From Anaerolineales bacterium (GTDB lineage: Bacteria; Chloroflexota; Anaerolineae; Anaerolineales; Villigracilaceae): a DNA stretch of 64,000 bases. The notes beneath the pieces are model-generated. The model was not told the DNA's origin, ran no database searches, and worked only from the letters and a program-made list of their open reading frames with translations. The stretch covers positions 806,001-870,000 of the forward strand of contig CP129481.1 of NCBI GenBank assembly GCA_030583905.1. Direction: 5' to 3'. A program made the position numbers and the translations under genes. Shown piece by piece: positions 52,996-61,690 of the stretch (the stretch's first letter is position 1; each line of letters opens with the position of its first letter).

Positions 52996-53334
52996 ATGGA
53001 AATCGGCGAAACAATTTATGTCACCACCCGCGATGAATTCCGTGCATGGCTGGAGGCAAATCACAAGACCAGCAAAGAGATCTGGTTGATCCAATACAAA
53101 AAGGTGACGAAGAAACCATCCATCCCATACGCGGACGCAGTGGAGGAAGCCATTTGTTTTGGCTGGATCGACGGCTTCGAAAAAGGCATGGACGGTGACC
53201 GTTATGCCACCCGTTTTACACGCCGCAGGCAGAAATCCCATTGGACGGACACTAATATCGAGCGCGCACGCAGGATGATCGAAGAAGGCAAAATGACCGA
53301 AGCGGGGCGGATGTTTTTGCCAAAGGGAATGTAG
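52996..53334 (+). CDS. YdeI/OmpD-associated family protein
   Basis: The 112-residue protein contains WLEANHKTSKEIWLIQYKK and CFGWIDGF...RYATRFTRRRQKSHW, the conserved core of the YdeI (bacteriocin-protection) family. It appears shorter than full-length members (about 190 residues), lacking the C-terminal extension. GGAG precedes ATG 52996. It is the first gene behind the SAM riboswitch, which is surprising since no link to methionine is known for the family. Confidence 0.78.
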   Translation: MEIGETIYVTTRDEFRAWLEANHKTSKEIWLIQYKKVTKKPSIPYADAVEEAICFGWIDGFEKGMDGDRYATRFTRRRQKSHWTDTNIERARRMIEEGKMTEAGRMFLPKGM

Positions 53335-53335
53335 A

Positions 53336-53764
53336 ATGCACGAAGATGTTTTGTATATTCAGCAGGTGATCGCAAAATTTGCAAACAGTTTTGACGTGAA
53401 GGATTGGAATGGGCTGCAAGCCTGTCTCACAGATTCGCTCTTCACCGATTATTCTGACTTGCGCGGCACGCCGCCGCAAACTGTTTCCGCTGCGGACTAT
53501 GTCAAATCCCGCCGTGAATCGCTCGACCAGTTGAAGCTGCATCATTTGGCCAGCAACTACGAAATCGACTTCCCCGATTCAGGCGGCGCAACCTGCCGCG
53601 CATCCATGATCGTGTGGCGCAAATCTGAGACGGAAGAATTTACTTCACACTGTTTCTATATCTTCCAACTTGTGAAACAGAAAGGCGAGTGGAAGATCAG
53701 CGGCATCACGCAAAAAGTTTTATGGAATGAAGGTAAATCATCCATTCATTCGGATGCGAAATAG
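53336..53764 (+). CDS. SnoaL-like/NTF2-fold protein
   Basis: The 142-residue protein has the cone-shaped NTF2-like pattern: an N-terminal helix with YIQQVIAKFANSFDVKDWNGL, then FTDYSDL and a series of beta strands ending in WKISGITQKVLW. Such proteins are isomerases, hydrolases or carriers, so a substrate cannot be named. It starts 1 base after the previous stop, in the same riboswitch transcript. Confidence 0.72.
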   Translation: MHEDVLYIQQVIAKFANSFDVKDWNGLQACLTDSLFTDYSDLRGTPPQTVSAADYVKSRRESLDQLKLHHLASNYEIDFPDSGGATCRASMIVWRKSETEEFTSHCFYIFQLVKQKGEWKISGITQKVLWNEGKSSIHSDAK

Positions 53765-53765
53765 C

Positions 53766-54197
53766 ATGGAAAACGCAGTAGTGATTTCAATTGCATCTGC
53801 AGAAGACGCACCTGCCATCGCAAAGTTGAACCTGCTCTTTAACGAAGTGGATGAATCCGCCGAAGCCATTGCCGCCCGCATGAGTGACCCGAATTGCGTG
53901 GAGACGGTCATCCTCGCAAACGTTGATGATGAAGCCGTTGGCTTTGCGCTTGTGCGCGTGGTACCAAGTGTTTTGTACGCCGCTCCCCACGCCGAGTTGA
54001 CCGAGTTGTACGTACTGGAGGAATTCCGTCAGCGCGGCATTGCCAGTCGACTCATTGCTTTCGCTGAACAAATCGCATCTCAAAAAGGTGCGCGCAGCAT
54101 TCTCGTGCAGACGGGTGATGATAATCTGTCCGCGCTGGCACTTTATAAAAAGCATGGATATGAGGAGTATGATTCGGTGTTGAAGAAGAGACTTTAG
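53766..54197 (+). CDS. GNAT family N-acetyltransferase
   Basis: The 143-residue protein shows TELYVLEEFRQRGIASRLIAFAE, with the RxxGxA acetyl-CoA loop, and NLSALALYKKHGYEEY as the last motif. Overall similar to small-molecule (aminoglycoside-like) acetyltransferases. ATG 53766 overlaps nothing and starts 1 base after the previous stop; an upstream in-frame ATG lies within the SnoaL-like gene. Confidence 0.85.
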   Translation: MENAVVISIASAEDAPAIAKLNLLFNEVDESAEAIAARMSDPNCVETVILANVDDEAVGFALVRVVPSVLYAAPHAELTELYVLEEFRQRGIASRLIAFAEQIASQKGARSILVQTGDDNLSALALYKKHGYEEYDSVLKKRL

Positions 54198-54261
54198 TTG
54201 GTTTCGTAGGAATGGTCGTAGGCACAATTCTACGCCGGAAGATGTACAAGGATTGATATAA

Positions 54262-55071
54262 ATGATAGATTACACAGCTGTTTTCGAAAGAATAGAGTCA
54301 TCGCTGATTATAGAAGGTTCAAAATATCTCTCGACTGAGATAATTCGAGAAAATCTGAATCGGTTCAAGCAAATTGAAGGAAAAAAATTTTTGGACAATG
54401 AGTTTTATCTAACTATCGTAGATGTTATTTTTTACTCAGGCTTTCGCGCCTCTACGGTCAACTCCAAAATAGATACAATTCACAAACACTTTCCAGACTA
54501 TGAGGTGGTTGCCGATTACAGCGAGAGCGATATCAACAACATCCTTGCTGACAAAGACATGATTCGAAACCGTAGAAAAGTTGAATCTTGTGTTAAAAAC
54601 GCTAAGATTTTCAGGACAATCATTCAAAAGCATGGGTCTTTTCAAAAATATATTGACGAGTTCGAAGTACACCAATCCTTTGAGAATCTTTTCATCCTGA
54701 AAGAAGAATTGGAGAATAGGTTTTCGGGCTTGGGGAAAATTACGGTCTATCATTTTCTTACAGATATCGGACTACCCGTCTTGAAACCTGACAGAGTAAT
54801 TTGTCGAATCTTTGAGAGACTGGGTTTAATCTCTTCAAGAGAACAATATCTTGAGGCAATTATTCAAGGCAGAAAATTTGCAGAAGCAACTGGCTATCCA
54901 ATTCGCTACATTGACATAGTCTTTGTGGCTTACGGACAAGTTCAGTCAAGAGAATTTGGCATTGAGCGTGGCATTTGTTTAGAAACAAATCCATCATGCC
55001 ATTTGTGCGGAGCAAAAAAATTTTGTAACTACTATTCACAACAATCCGTGAAATCTACGGCTGAGTTTTAG
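54262..55071 (+). CDS. Tag-like HhH-GPD DNA glycosylase with a C-terminal iron-sulfur motif
   Basis: The 269-residue protein resembles 3-methyladenine glycosylase I in ILADKDMIRNRRKVESCVKN and in the helix-hairpin-helix-like LKPDRVICRIFERLG. Its end has C-x6-C-x2-C-x5-C (CLETNPSCHLCGAKKFC), exactly the [4Fe-4S] spacing of endonuclease III/MutY, which Tag itself lacks. It should remove damaged bases. The gene is much more AT-rich than its neighbours and probably came by transfer. It lies in the riboswitch transcript. Confidence 0.78.
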   Translation: MIDYTAVFERIESSLIIEGSKYLSTEIIRENLNRFKQIEGKKFLDNEFYLTIVDVIFYSGFRASTVNSKIDTIHKHFPDYEVVADYSESDINNILADKDMIRNRRKVESCVKNAKIFRTIIQKHGSFQKYIDEFEVHQSFENLFILKEELENRFSGLGKITVYHFLTDIGLPVLKPDRVICRIFERLGLISSREQYLEAIIQGRKFAEATGYPIRYIDIVFVAYGQVQSREFGIERGICLETNPSCHLCGAKKFCNYYSQQSVKSTAEF

Positions 55072-55076
55072 GAGAA

Positions 55077-55125
55077 TAAATGAATCGCAAATACACCAAC
55101 CGCCGTTACCTCGATGCCCTCGAAA
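55077..55125 (+). repeat. Copy of the metH 5' end (left copy)
   Basis: Starting at ATG 55080, 46 bases match the first 46 bases of metH at 55888-55933 with one mismatch (GAT/GAC, both Asp); three more bases upstream also match. Beyond 55125 the two diverge completely. The left copy has an AGGAG site that fits the original metH start. Confidence 0.95.
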
Positions 55126-55166
55126 AGAGGGCACCCGGGCTGGCATGTTGCCGGATTCAGGCATGA
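55080..55166 (+). pseudogene. Truncated metH start
   Basis: The first 15 codons (MNRKYTNRRYLDALE) are those of metH and then run into unrelated sequence to a TGA at 55164-55166, a 28-residue peptide. GGAGAAT lies at the right distance, so it may still be translated as a short leader. It marks where metH was interrupted. Confidence 0.8.
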
Positions 55167-55193
55167 CGAGTAAAACCAACCAGAGGTGCAAAG

Positions 55194-55841
55194 ATGCTTA
55201 AAATCACTTCACGTTCCTCCAAAAAAACGCCCATGATCGCAATCATCGGTCCGGATGGGGTCGGAAAATCCACGATCCTGTCGCTGCTAGCCAATGAATA
55301 CCGGCATAAAAAAATTAAAGGGGTGTTCATTCTTAAACGCTTTAATGAAGAGAACTCCGGGGAACTTGATGAGGGAACTCCCGTTGGAAATTACGCGAAG
55401 CCCCCACGTTCCATCCCGGTTACGCTTTTGAAACTGGGCTTCAAGGTTGCTCCATGGCTTTTCAAGTACTACACAAGGCTGCTGCCCATGCGACACTCGG
55501 GAACCCTTGTGATATGCGATCATTTTTATTTCCTGATGATCATGCTGGATCCTCTCAAATTCAGGATCAGCGGACCTGATTCCATGAGGAAATTTCTTTA
55601 CCGTGTGCTGCCGAAACCGGATTTTTACATTTATCTGGATGCGCCGGTGGATGTTGTTTATTCCCGAAAGCAGCAAACCACGCGTGAAGAACTGGCCCAG
55701 CTTATCGAGCGGCATCATGAATTTTTATCAGGCATCCCAAACCGGGTCTATGTCGATGCAAACCGCCCGGTTACGGAAGTCATGGTTGATATCAGTCAAA
55801 CAATCAGCCGGATTATTGATGCCAGCATGGGCGCCGGATGA
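55194..55841 (+). CDS. Thymidylate-kinase-like P-loop kinase
   Basis: The 215-residue protein has Walker A AIIGPDGVGKST (residues 16-27), CDHFYFL as the DRH-like motif, and YLDAPVDVVYSRKQQTT, the LDV/LID region of thymidylate and other nucleoside monophosphate kinases. The long basic/aromatic insert (residues 65-100) is not typical of Tmk, so its substrate may be different, e.g. a glycan or lipid precursor. It lies between the two copies of the metH 5' end and has its own AGAGG site, indicating a cassette that came in with the duplication. Confidence 0.75.
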   Translation: MLKITSRSSKKTPMIAIIGPDGVGKSTILSLLANEYRHKKIKGVFILKRFNEENSGELDEGTPVGNYAKPPRSIPVTLLKLGFKVAPWLFKYYTRLLPMRHSGTLVICDHFYFLMIMLDPLKFRISGPDSMRKFLYRVLPKPDFYIYLDAPVDVVYSRKQQTTREELAQLIERHHEFLSGIPNRVYVDANRPVTEVMVDISQTISRIIDASMGAG

Positions 55842-55884
55842 GTTTTTACCGTTTTTTTATAACCACGCCAAGTTAAAGGATAGT

Positions 55885-55933
55885 TAAATGAATCGCAAAT
55901 ACACCAACCGCCGTTACCTCGACGCCCTCGAAA
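55885..55933 (+). repeat. Copy of the metH 5' end (right copy)
   Basis: These bases form the true start of intact metH and match 55077-55125 apart from one base. The ribosome site here (AAAGGA) differs from the left copy's, so it came from the interposed sequence. Confidence 0.95.
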
Positions 55934-58900
55934 CGAAAGTCCTCGTTTTCGATGGTGCGATGGGAACGAGCCTGCAAACCCAAGACCTGACCGCTGAGCA
56001 TTTTGGCGGCGAGCAATACAACGGATGCAATGACTATCTCGTCATCTCGTATCCCGAAGCTGTGGAAAAAGTCCATCGCTCGTTCCTCGAAGTCGGCGTG
56101 GATGTGCTGGAAACCGACACCTTCCGCTCGAACCGCCTGACGATGCAGGAATACAACCTGCAAGACCGCATCATCGAGATCAATGTCGCTGCGGCGCAAC
56201 TCGCCCGCCGACTTGCCGATGAATATGCTGAGAAGACAGGTCAGCCGCGCTTCGTGGCTGGCTCAATCGGTCCAAGCGGCAAACTTCCGTCCACTAACGA
56301 CCCTGAACTTTCGAACGTCAAATACGACGAACTGATCGATATCTTCCGCGAACAAGCCGTCGGACTCATTCAAGGCGGCGTTGATCTTCTGCTGATCGAA
56401 ACCTCGCAGGACATTCTCGAAGTCAAAGCCGCCATCACGGGCATTCATCAAGCCTTCAGCGAAACGAATGTCCACTTGCCGATCCAGGCTCAGGTCACGC
56501 TCGACACGACCGGTCGCATGCTGCTCGGCACCGACATCGACGCCGCGCTCACCATCCTCGAAGGCATGGGCATCGATGTCGTCGGTCTCAACTGCTCCAC
56601 GGGTCCCGAACACATGCGCGAGCCGATCCGCTTTCTTGGTGAAAATTCCACGCTGCCTGTTTCGTGCATTCCCAACGCGGGCTTGCCGCTCAACGTCGAT
56701 GGGCAGGCAGTCTATCCGCTTGAGCCCGAACCGTATGCGAATGACATGTACGAGTTCGTGACAAAGCACAACGTCTCGGTCGTCGGTGGATGCTGTGGCA
56801 CGACGCCTGCCCATCTTAAATTACTGATTGACAAGCTGAATCAGACCCCTGCTCCCAAACGACCGCTTCAATCCACGCCCAAACTTGCTTCTGCCATGTC
56901 AGCCTTGGACATGCGCCAGGATCCTCCTCCCACCCTGCTTGGCGAGCGCTGCAACGCGCAGGGATCGCGCAAGTTCAAACGCCTCTTGCTCGAAGAAGAT
57001 TACGATGGCATTCTCGACATTGCGCGTGAACAGGTGGCGGGCGGCGCACATGCGCTGGACATTTCCGTCGCCGTCACTGAGCGCGCGGACGAAGCTGAGC
57101 AGATGCGCAAGGTCATCAAGAAATTACAAATGGGCGTGGACGTTCCGCTCGTGATCGACACCACCGAGTTGGACGTGCTCGAAGTCGCCTTACAAACCGC
57201 GCCGGGGCGCTGTCTCATCAACTCGACGCATCTTGAGGCGGGACGTGAAAAAGCCGATAAAGTTTTCGCGCTTGCGAAGAAATACAATGCCGCCGTCATC
57301 GTGTTGACGATTGACGAAAACGGCATGGCAAAGACCGCCCAAAGCAAATACGAAGTTGCCAAACGCATTTACGACATCGCCGTAGACGACCACGGGCTCA
57401 AACCCGAAGACCTCGTCTTCGATGACCTGACCTTTACCCTCGCGACTGGCGACGTTGAATTTGTGGATTCCGCGAAGGAGACCATCGAAGGTATCCGCCT
57501 CATTAAGCAGAAATTACCCGGTGTAATGACCTCATTGGGTGTGAGCAATTTGTCCTTTGGTCTCGCGCCGCAAGCCCGCCCTCCGCTCAACTCGGTCATG
57601 CTTTATCACTGCGTGCAAGCCGGTTTGGACATGGCTATCGTCAACGCCGCGCACGTCAAACCCTATGCTGAGATCGACGCCGAAGAGCGCGAACTGTGCG
57701 AAGACTTGATCTTCAACCGCCGCGAAGACGCGCTTCAGCGTTTCATCGAACATTTTGAGAATGTTGAAGTCTCAGCAGATTCCAGCCTAGCCGACCCGAC
57801 CGAAGGCATGACACCCGAACAGCGTCTGCATTGGAAAATCCTGCACCGCTTCAAGGATGGCGTCGAAGCGGATATTGACGAGATCATCAATCGTGAGACG
57901 ACTAACACTAAACATGAAATCGCTGTCCACACTTTGAACAATGTCCTGCTGCCCGCCATGAAAGAAGTCGGTGACAAGTTCGGTGCGGGCGAGTTGATCC
58001 TGCCCTTCGTGTTGCAGTCTGCTGAAGTGATGAAGAAGACCGTCTCACACCTTGAGAACTATCTCGAAAAGGTCGAAGGTGTCAGCAAGGGATTGGTCGT
58101 GCTCGCCACCGTCTACGGCGATGTGCATGATATCGGCAAGAATCTGGTCAAGACCATTCTCGCCAACAACGGCTACGACGTGATCGATCTCGGCAAGCAA
58201 GTCCCTGCGGAGACGATCATCTCAAAAGCTGTTGAAGTCAACGCGACCGCCATTGGTTTGTCCGCGTTACTCGTGTCCACATCGAAGCAGATGCCGCTGA
58301 TCGTGAACGAACTCCAGAGACGTAAACTCAACTTCCCGGTCCTGATTGGAGGCGCGGCAATTAATCGCCGTTTCGGTCGCCGCATCTACTTCACCGAGGA
58401 TGGCGAAGCGTACGAGTCGGGCGTCTTCTACTGCAAGGATGCCTTTGAAGGATTGGAGACGATGGACAAGTTGATCGATCCAAATCGAAAGCCTGCCATG
58501 CTCGAACAACTCCGCAAGGACGCGGATATGGAAATGGGACGCGCTTCACAGACGCCCGCTCATCGCAAGACCGAGGGCACGCGCTCGAACATCGTCCCTG
58601 CGCCGATTCCCCTGCCCGCAAAATTGGGTCAGCGCATCGTCAAGGACATGCCGCTCGAAATGGTGCTCAAGCATCTCAACATGAACGAGTTGTACCGCCT
58701 GTCGTGGGGCGCGAAGAACGCCCACGGCGAAGCATGGGAGAAATTGAAGAAGGAATTCGATGCCCGCCTTGCCAAGATGACCAAGGAGGCGCTCAAAGAA
58801 GGCTGGCTCAAACCGCAGGCTGTGTACGGTTACTTCGCCTGTCAAGCCGATGGTGATGACCTGATCATCTATGAAAACGCGGAAAACAAAAAGGAGATCG

Positions 58901-59388
58901 CGCGTTTCAACTTCCCGCGCCAGCCCCATGATGACCACCTTGCCCTCTCCGATTATTACGCCTCCGTCGAGTCGGGACAATTGGATGTCGTCGCCCTGCA
59001 AGTCGTCACCGTTGGGCAGGAAGCGACAGAACGATTTGAAAAACTGCAAGCCGCCAACGACTATACCGAAGCGTACTTCACCCACGGACTTGCCGTCCAA
59101 ACCGCCGAAGCGACTGCGAACTACCTCCACGAACACGTCCGCCGCGAACTTGGTCTTGACGAGAATCAAGGCAAACGCTATTCATGGGGTTATCCCGCCA
59201 TCCCTGAACTCGAAGACCATTTCAAGGTCTTCCAACTGTTGCCCGCCGCCGAATCCGAACTCGGCATGAGCCTCTCCATTTCGGGACAATTGATCCCTGA
59301 ACAATCCACTGCCGCCATCATCGTCCACCACAAGGACGCCAAGTATTACAGCGTTGGCGAGTCAAGGGTCGAGCAGTTGATGAGATAA
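55888..59388 (+). CDS. metH: Cobalamin-dependent methionine synthase, full length
   Basis: The 1166-residue enzyme transfers a methyl group from methyl-tetrahydrofolate to homocysteine through B12. Modules: homocysteine domain (about 1-325) with zinc ligands C236, C302 and C303; folate domain (about 345-615); B12 cap (about 655-735) and B12-binding domain with DVHDIG (D745, H747); and a C-terminal AdoMet reactivation domain ending with RYSWGYPAIPELEDHFKVFQ. It is complete. It is expected to answer to the SAM-I riboswitch 2.9 kb upstream if transcripts reach it. Confidence 0.96.
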   Translation: MNRKYTNRRYLDALETKVLVFDGAMGTSLQTQDLTAEHFGGEQYNGCNDYLVISYPEAVEKVHRSFLEVGVDVLETDTFRSNRLTMQEYNLQDRIIEINVAAAQLARRLADEYAEKTGQPRFVAGSIGPSGKLPSTNDPELSNVKYDELIDIFREQAVGLIQGGVDLLLIETSQDILEVKAAITGIHQAFSETNVHLPIQAQVTLDTTGRMLLGTDIDAALTILEGMGIDVVGLNCSTGPEHMREPIRFLGENSTLPVSCIPNAGLPLNVDGQAVYPLEPEPYANDMYEFVTKHNVSVVGGCCGTTPAHLKLLIDKLNQTPAPKRPLQSTPKLASAMSALDMRQDPPPTLLGERCNAQGSRKFKRLLLEEDYDGILDIAREQVAGGAHALDISVAVTERADEAEQMRKVIKKLQMGVDVPLVIDTTELDVLEVALQTAPGRCLINSTHLEAGREKADKVFALAKKYNAAVIVLTIDENGMAKTAQSKYEVAKRIYDIAVDDHGLKPEDLVFDDLTFTLATGDVEFVDSAKETIEGIRLIKQKLPGVMTSLGVSNLSFGLAPQARPPLNSVMLYHCVQAGLDMAIVNAAHVKPYAEIDAEERELCEDLIFNRREDALQRFIEHFENVEVSADSSLADPTEGMTPEQRLHWKILHRFKDGVEADIDEIINRETTNTKHEIAVHTLNNVLLPAMKEVGDKFGAGELILPFVLQSAEVMKKTVSHLENYLEKVEGVSKGLVVLATVYGDVHDIGKNLVKTILANNGYDVIDLGKQVPAETIISKAVEVNATAIGLSALLVSTSKQMPLIVNELQRRKLNFPVLIGGAAINRRFGRRIYFTEDGEAYESGVFYCKDAFEGLETMDKLIDPNRKPAMLEQLRKDADMEMGRASQTPAHRKTEGTRSNIVPAPIPLPAKLGQRIVKDMPLEMVLKHLNMNELYRLSWGAKNAHGEAWEKLKKEFDARLAKMTKEALKEGWLKPQAVYGYFACQADGDDLIIYENAENKKEIARFNFPRQPHDDHLALSDYYASVESGQLDVVALQVVTVGQEATERFEKLQAANDYTEAYFTHGLAVQTAEATANYLHEHVRRELGLDENQGKRYSWGYPAIPELEDHFKVFQLLPAAESELGMSLSISGQLIPEQSTAAIIVHHKDAKYYSVGESRVEQLMR

Positions 59389-59389
59389 T

Positions 59390-60247
59390 ATGCAGCAAAT
59401 ATATTCAATGGATAAGACAAATCAATTAAAGAAAATCAGTTTAGTATTTCTGTTAGTTGTAGGGTTGATTGGTGTAAGCTATTTGGTTGCACCAATTATC
59501 CCTGCTGGTGTAGATTGGCAAACCGCTTTTCGCCCCGCTGCACTGGAAATTCTCTCTCTACGCTCACCTTATAACGTACCTGGTTTTTTTAATCCGCCTT
59601 GGGCGACAATTGCGCTCATTCCCTTCGCTTTGTTCCCTGAACAAGTTGGACGGGTGCTTCTCATAATAGCAGGGTTTATCTCCTATGCTTTTGTCGCGCA
59701 TAAGTTAGGTGGAAAAATATGGGCTGTAATTGCCTTGCTCCTATCCCCGCCTGTCATGCACAATACTCTTAATGGGAATATTGACTGGTTGGCGATGCTT
59801 GGTGTTATTATGCCTCCACAAATCGGCTTATTCTTTGTGACAATCAAGCCTCAAATTGGCGTGGCAATTGTTATTTTTTGGTTGGTTGAGTCATGGCGAA
59901 ATGGTGGCTGGATGGAGACGATCCGCGTATTTTCACCAATCACTCTTGTAACATTGGTTTCTTTCATCTTCTTTGGTGCATGGCCATTACGTGCTCAGGT
60001 AGAAATAGATTTATGGTGGAATGCGTCACTTTGGCCTATGTCACTCCCTGTTGGATTGGTGCTGTTAATTGCATCGTTGCGGAAGCGCGATATGTTTTTT
60101 TCCATGGGCGCGTCTCCATGTTTTTCACCGTATATTCTTCTTCATTCTTGGGTGGTTGCAATTTACGCTGTGATTCGATCCACTCCGGAAACAATTGCTG
60201 CAGTAATCGGCTTATGGATTCTGGTTGCCATCCGCTTGTTTTCGTAG
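59390..60247 (+). CDS. GT87-like (DUF2029) membrane protein
   Basis: The 285-residue protein has about eight hydrophobic segments and the DWQTAFRPAALEILSLRSPYNVP motif after the first helix, which is the acidic-loop pattern of polyprenol-phosphate mannosyltransferases of the GT87 group. It is shorter than typical members (350-450). It begins 2 bases after the metH stop; a second Met at 59408 is possible. AT-rich codon use sets it apart from metH. Confidence 0.62.
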   Translation: MQQIYSMDKTNQLKKISLVFLLVVGLIGVSYLVAPIIPAGVDWQTAFRPAALEILSLRSPYNVPGFFNPPWATIALIPFALFPEQVGRVLLIIAGFISYAFVAHKLGGKIWAVIALLLSPPVMHNTLNGNIDWLAMLGVIMPPQIGLFFVTIKPQIGVAIVIFWLVESWRNGGWMETIRVFSPITLVTLVSFIFFGAWPLRAQVEIDLWWNASLWPMSLPVGLVLLIASLRKRDMFFSMGASPCFSPYILLHSWVVAIYAVIRSTPETIAAVIGLWILVAIRLFS

Positions 60248-60280
60248 GTTGGACTTCTTACTAATTACTCAGAACTTGTC

Positions 60281-60286
60281 TATAAT
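60281..60286 (+). promoter_or_regulatory. -10 box in front of the GT87-like gene at 60317
   Basis: TATAAT is 30 nt upstream of ATG 60317, in an AT-rich gap. There is no obvious -35 box and no ribosome site in the leader. Confidence 0.4.
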
Positions 60287-60316
60287 AAACTTAAATACCA
60301 AATTTTTATTTATAAG

Positions 60317-61681
60317 ATGAAACATTCCCTGCGAACCACGTTCAAAATCTGGATCGGGCTGACCTTATTGGTCATTCTCAGCATCATTGCCATCTACCTC
60401 CGCAATGGCATGGATGGACTCAACCTGTTCATCCAGCAATGGCCCCTCTCCAACTTGGCGGTGACGCTCGCATCGACCGCCATCACATGGCTGCTTGCGG
60501 GTGCGCTTTTATATTTGCTCGCGAATGAAAAAATAAACAAAGACAATCTCTGGCTTACAGCCGGATTTTTCCTCGTCATGTTCGTGTACCTGAACATCCT
60601 GCGCGAACGCTTCCGTTACGGCGATTATCACTACTACCTCAATGCCGCCATCGCGCTCTCAAAAGGCGAAGCCCTCCCCGCCACCTATCTCTACCTTCCC
60701 TTGTGGGCGACCATCATCCAATTCATCGTCTCGCTCGGCGACCAGGGTGTGATGATCGTCCTGTGGCTCGTCAACATCATCGCCCTCGCCGCTTTCTACT
60801 TTCTACTTTCCAAGGTTCTACAACGATACAACTTCCCAAAACATCTTTCAGTCCTCATCACCATCATCTTCCTGCTCATCAACACCCCGCTCATGCGGAC
60901 ACTGGGCTTTATTCAGGTCAACCTGCTCGTCATGGACTTGATCTTCCTCAGCCTGCTGACCTACCCCAAGAACACGCTTCTCTCCGCGCTGACACTTGCC
61001 CTTGCTGTTCATCTTAAGACGTCGCCTGCGGTCATCGTCCTCGCCTTCCTGCTCGAATTCAACTGGAAGTGGCTGTTCTGGTTCGCGGTCAGTTTCCTGC
61101 TCATCGGCTTGCTTCCTGTGACGGTCAATGGCGTTTCACCGTACTACGATTATTTCAACAACGCCTTTCTGCTCACCCAGCTGACCAATACGAACTTCCA
61201 CGACACCTCCTTCGACTCGTTCTTCCGTTTCCTCAATCCCTTCTTCGGCATCCAGATCGAAACGACCCGCATCATCATCCTGCTTGCCAAAGCCCTTTTG
61301 CTCGGCGCGACTCTTTTCGTCATGGCGCAGAATGTCCGCGAACGATCTTTTTCAAAAGAGAACCGTTTGCTCAATGCCGCGCCTGCCTTGTTTGTTTTCA
61401 TGACGCTCGGTTCGCCCATCGTCTGGGATCATCACGGCATGTTCGTCACGCTCGCATTTCTTCTGCTTCTCAAACGCATCCAATCCCCAACACATTGGAT
61501 GATCTTCCTCGTTGCTTATTTCCTTCAATTCATGCTGCCCTCCTTCGACTTTTTCCCCTGGTCCTACGGACGTCTCTTCGCGCCGATGATCGCGCTCTGG
61601 CTGATGTATGCCACCCGCAAGGAAGAAGAGCCGACTCCGTCGATGGTCAGTATCAGCCATCGGCTTGAAAAGATCGCTTAA
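60317..61681 (+). CDS. GT87 family (DUF2029) membrane glycosyltransferase
   Basis: The 454-residue protein has ten or more membrane helices; FRYGDYHYYLNAAIALSKGEALPATYLYLPLWA in the first large loop carries the Asp and the Y-x-P pattern of GT87 enzymes, which transfer mannose or similar from a polyprenyl phosphate. GSPIVWDHHG is typical near the last helices. The acceptor is unknown. It is followed 9 bases later by another GT-C gene. Confidence 0.8.
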   Translation: MKHSLRTTFKIWIGLTLLVILSIIAIYLRNGMDGLNLFIQQWPLSNLAVTLASTAITWLLAGALLYLLANEKINKDNLWLTAGFFLVMFVYLNILRERFRYGDYHYYLNAAIALSKGEALPATYLYLPLWATIIQFIVSLGDQGVMIVLWLVNIIALAAFYFLLSKVLQRYNFPKHLSVLITIIFLLINTPLMRTLGFIQVNLLVMDLIFLSLLTYPKNTLLSALTLALAVHLKTSPAVIVLAFLLEFNWKWLFWFAVSFLLIGLLPVTVNGVSPYYDYFNNAFLLTQLTNTNFHDTSFDSFFRFLNPFFGIQIETTRIIILLAKALLLGATLFVMAQNVRERSFSKENRLLNAAPALFVFMTLGSPIVWDHHGMFVTLAFLLLLKRIQSPTHWMIFLVAYFLQFMLPSFDFFPWSYGRLFAPMIALWLMYATRKEEEPTPSMVSISHRLEKIA

Positions 61682-61690
61682 GAATCCGCC

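Noticed and set aside
55077..55933. Insertion sequence flanked by target duplications
   Set aside because: No transposase and no terminal inverted repeats; the duplication (46 bp) is far longer than for any common IS.
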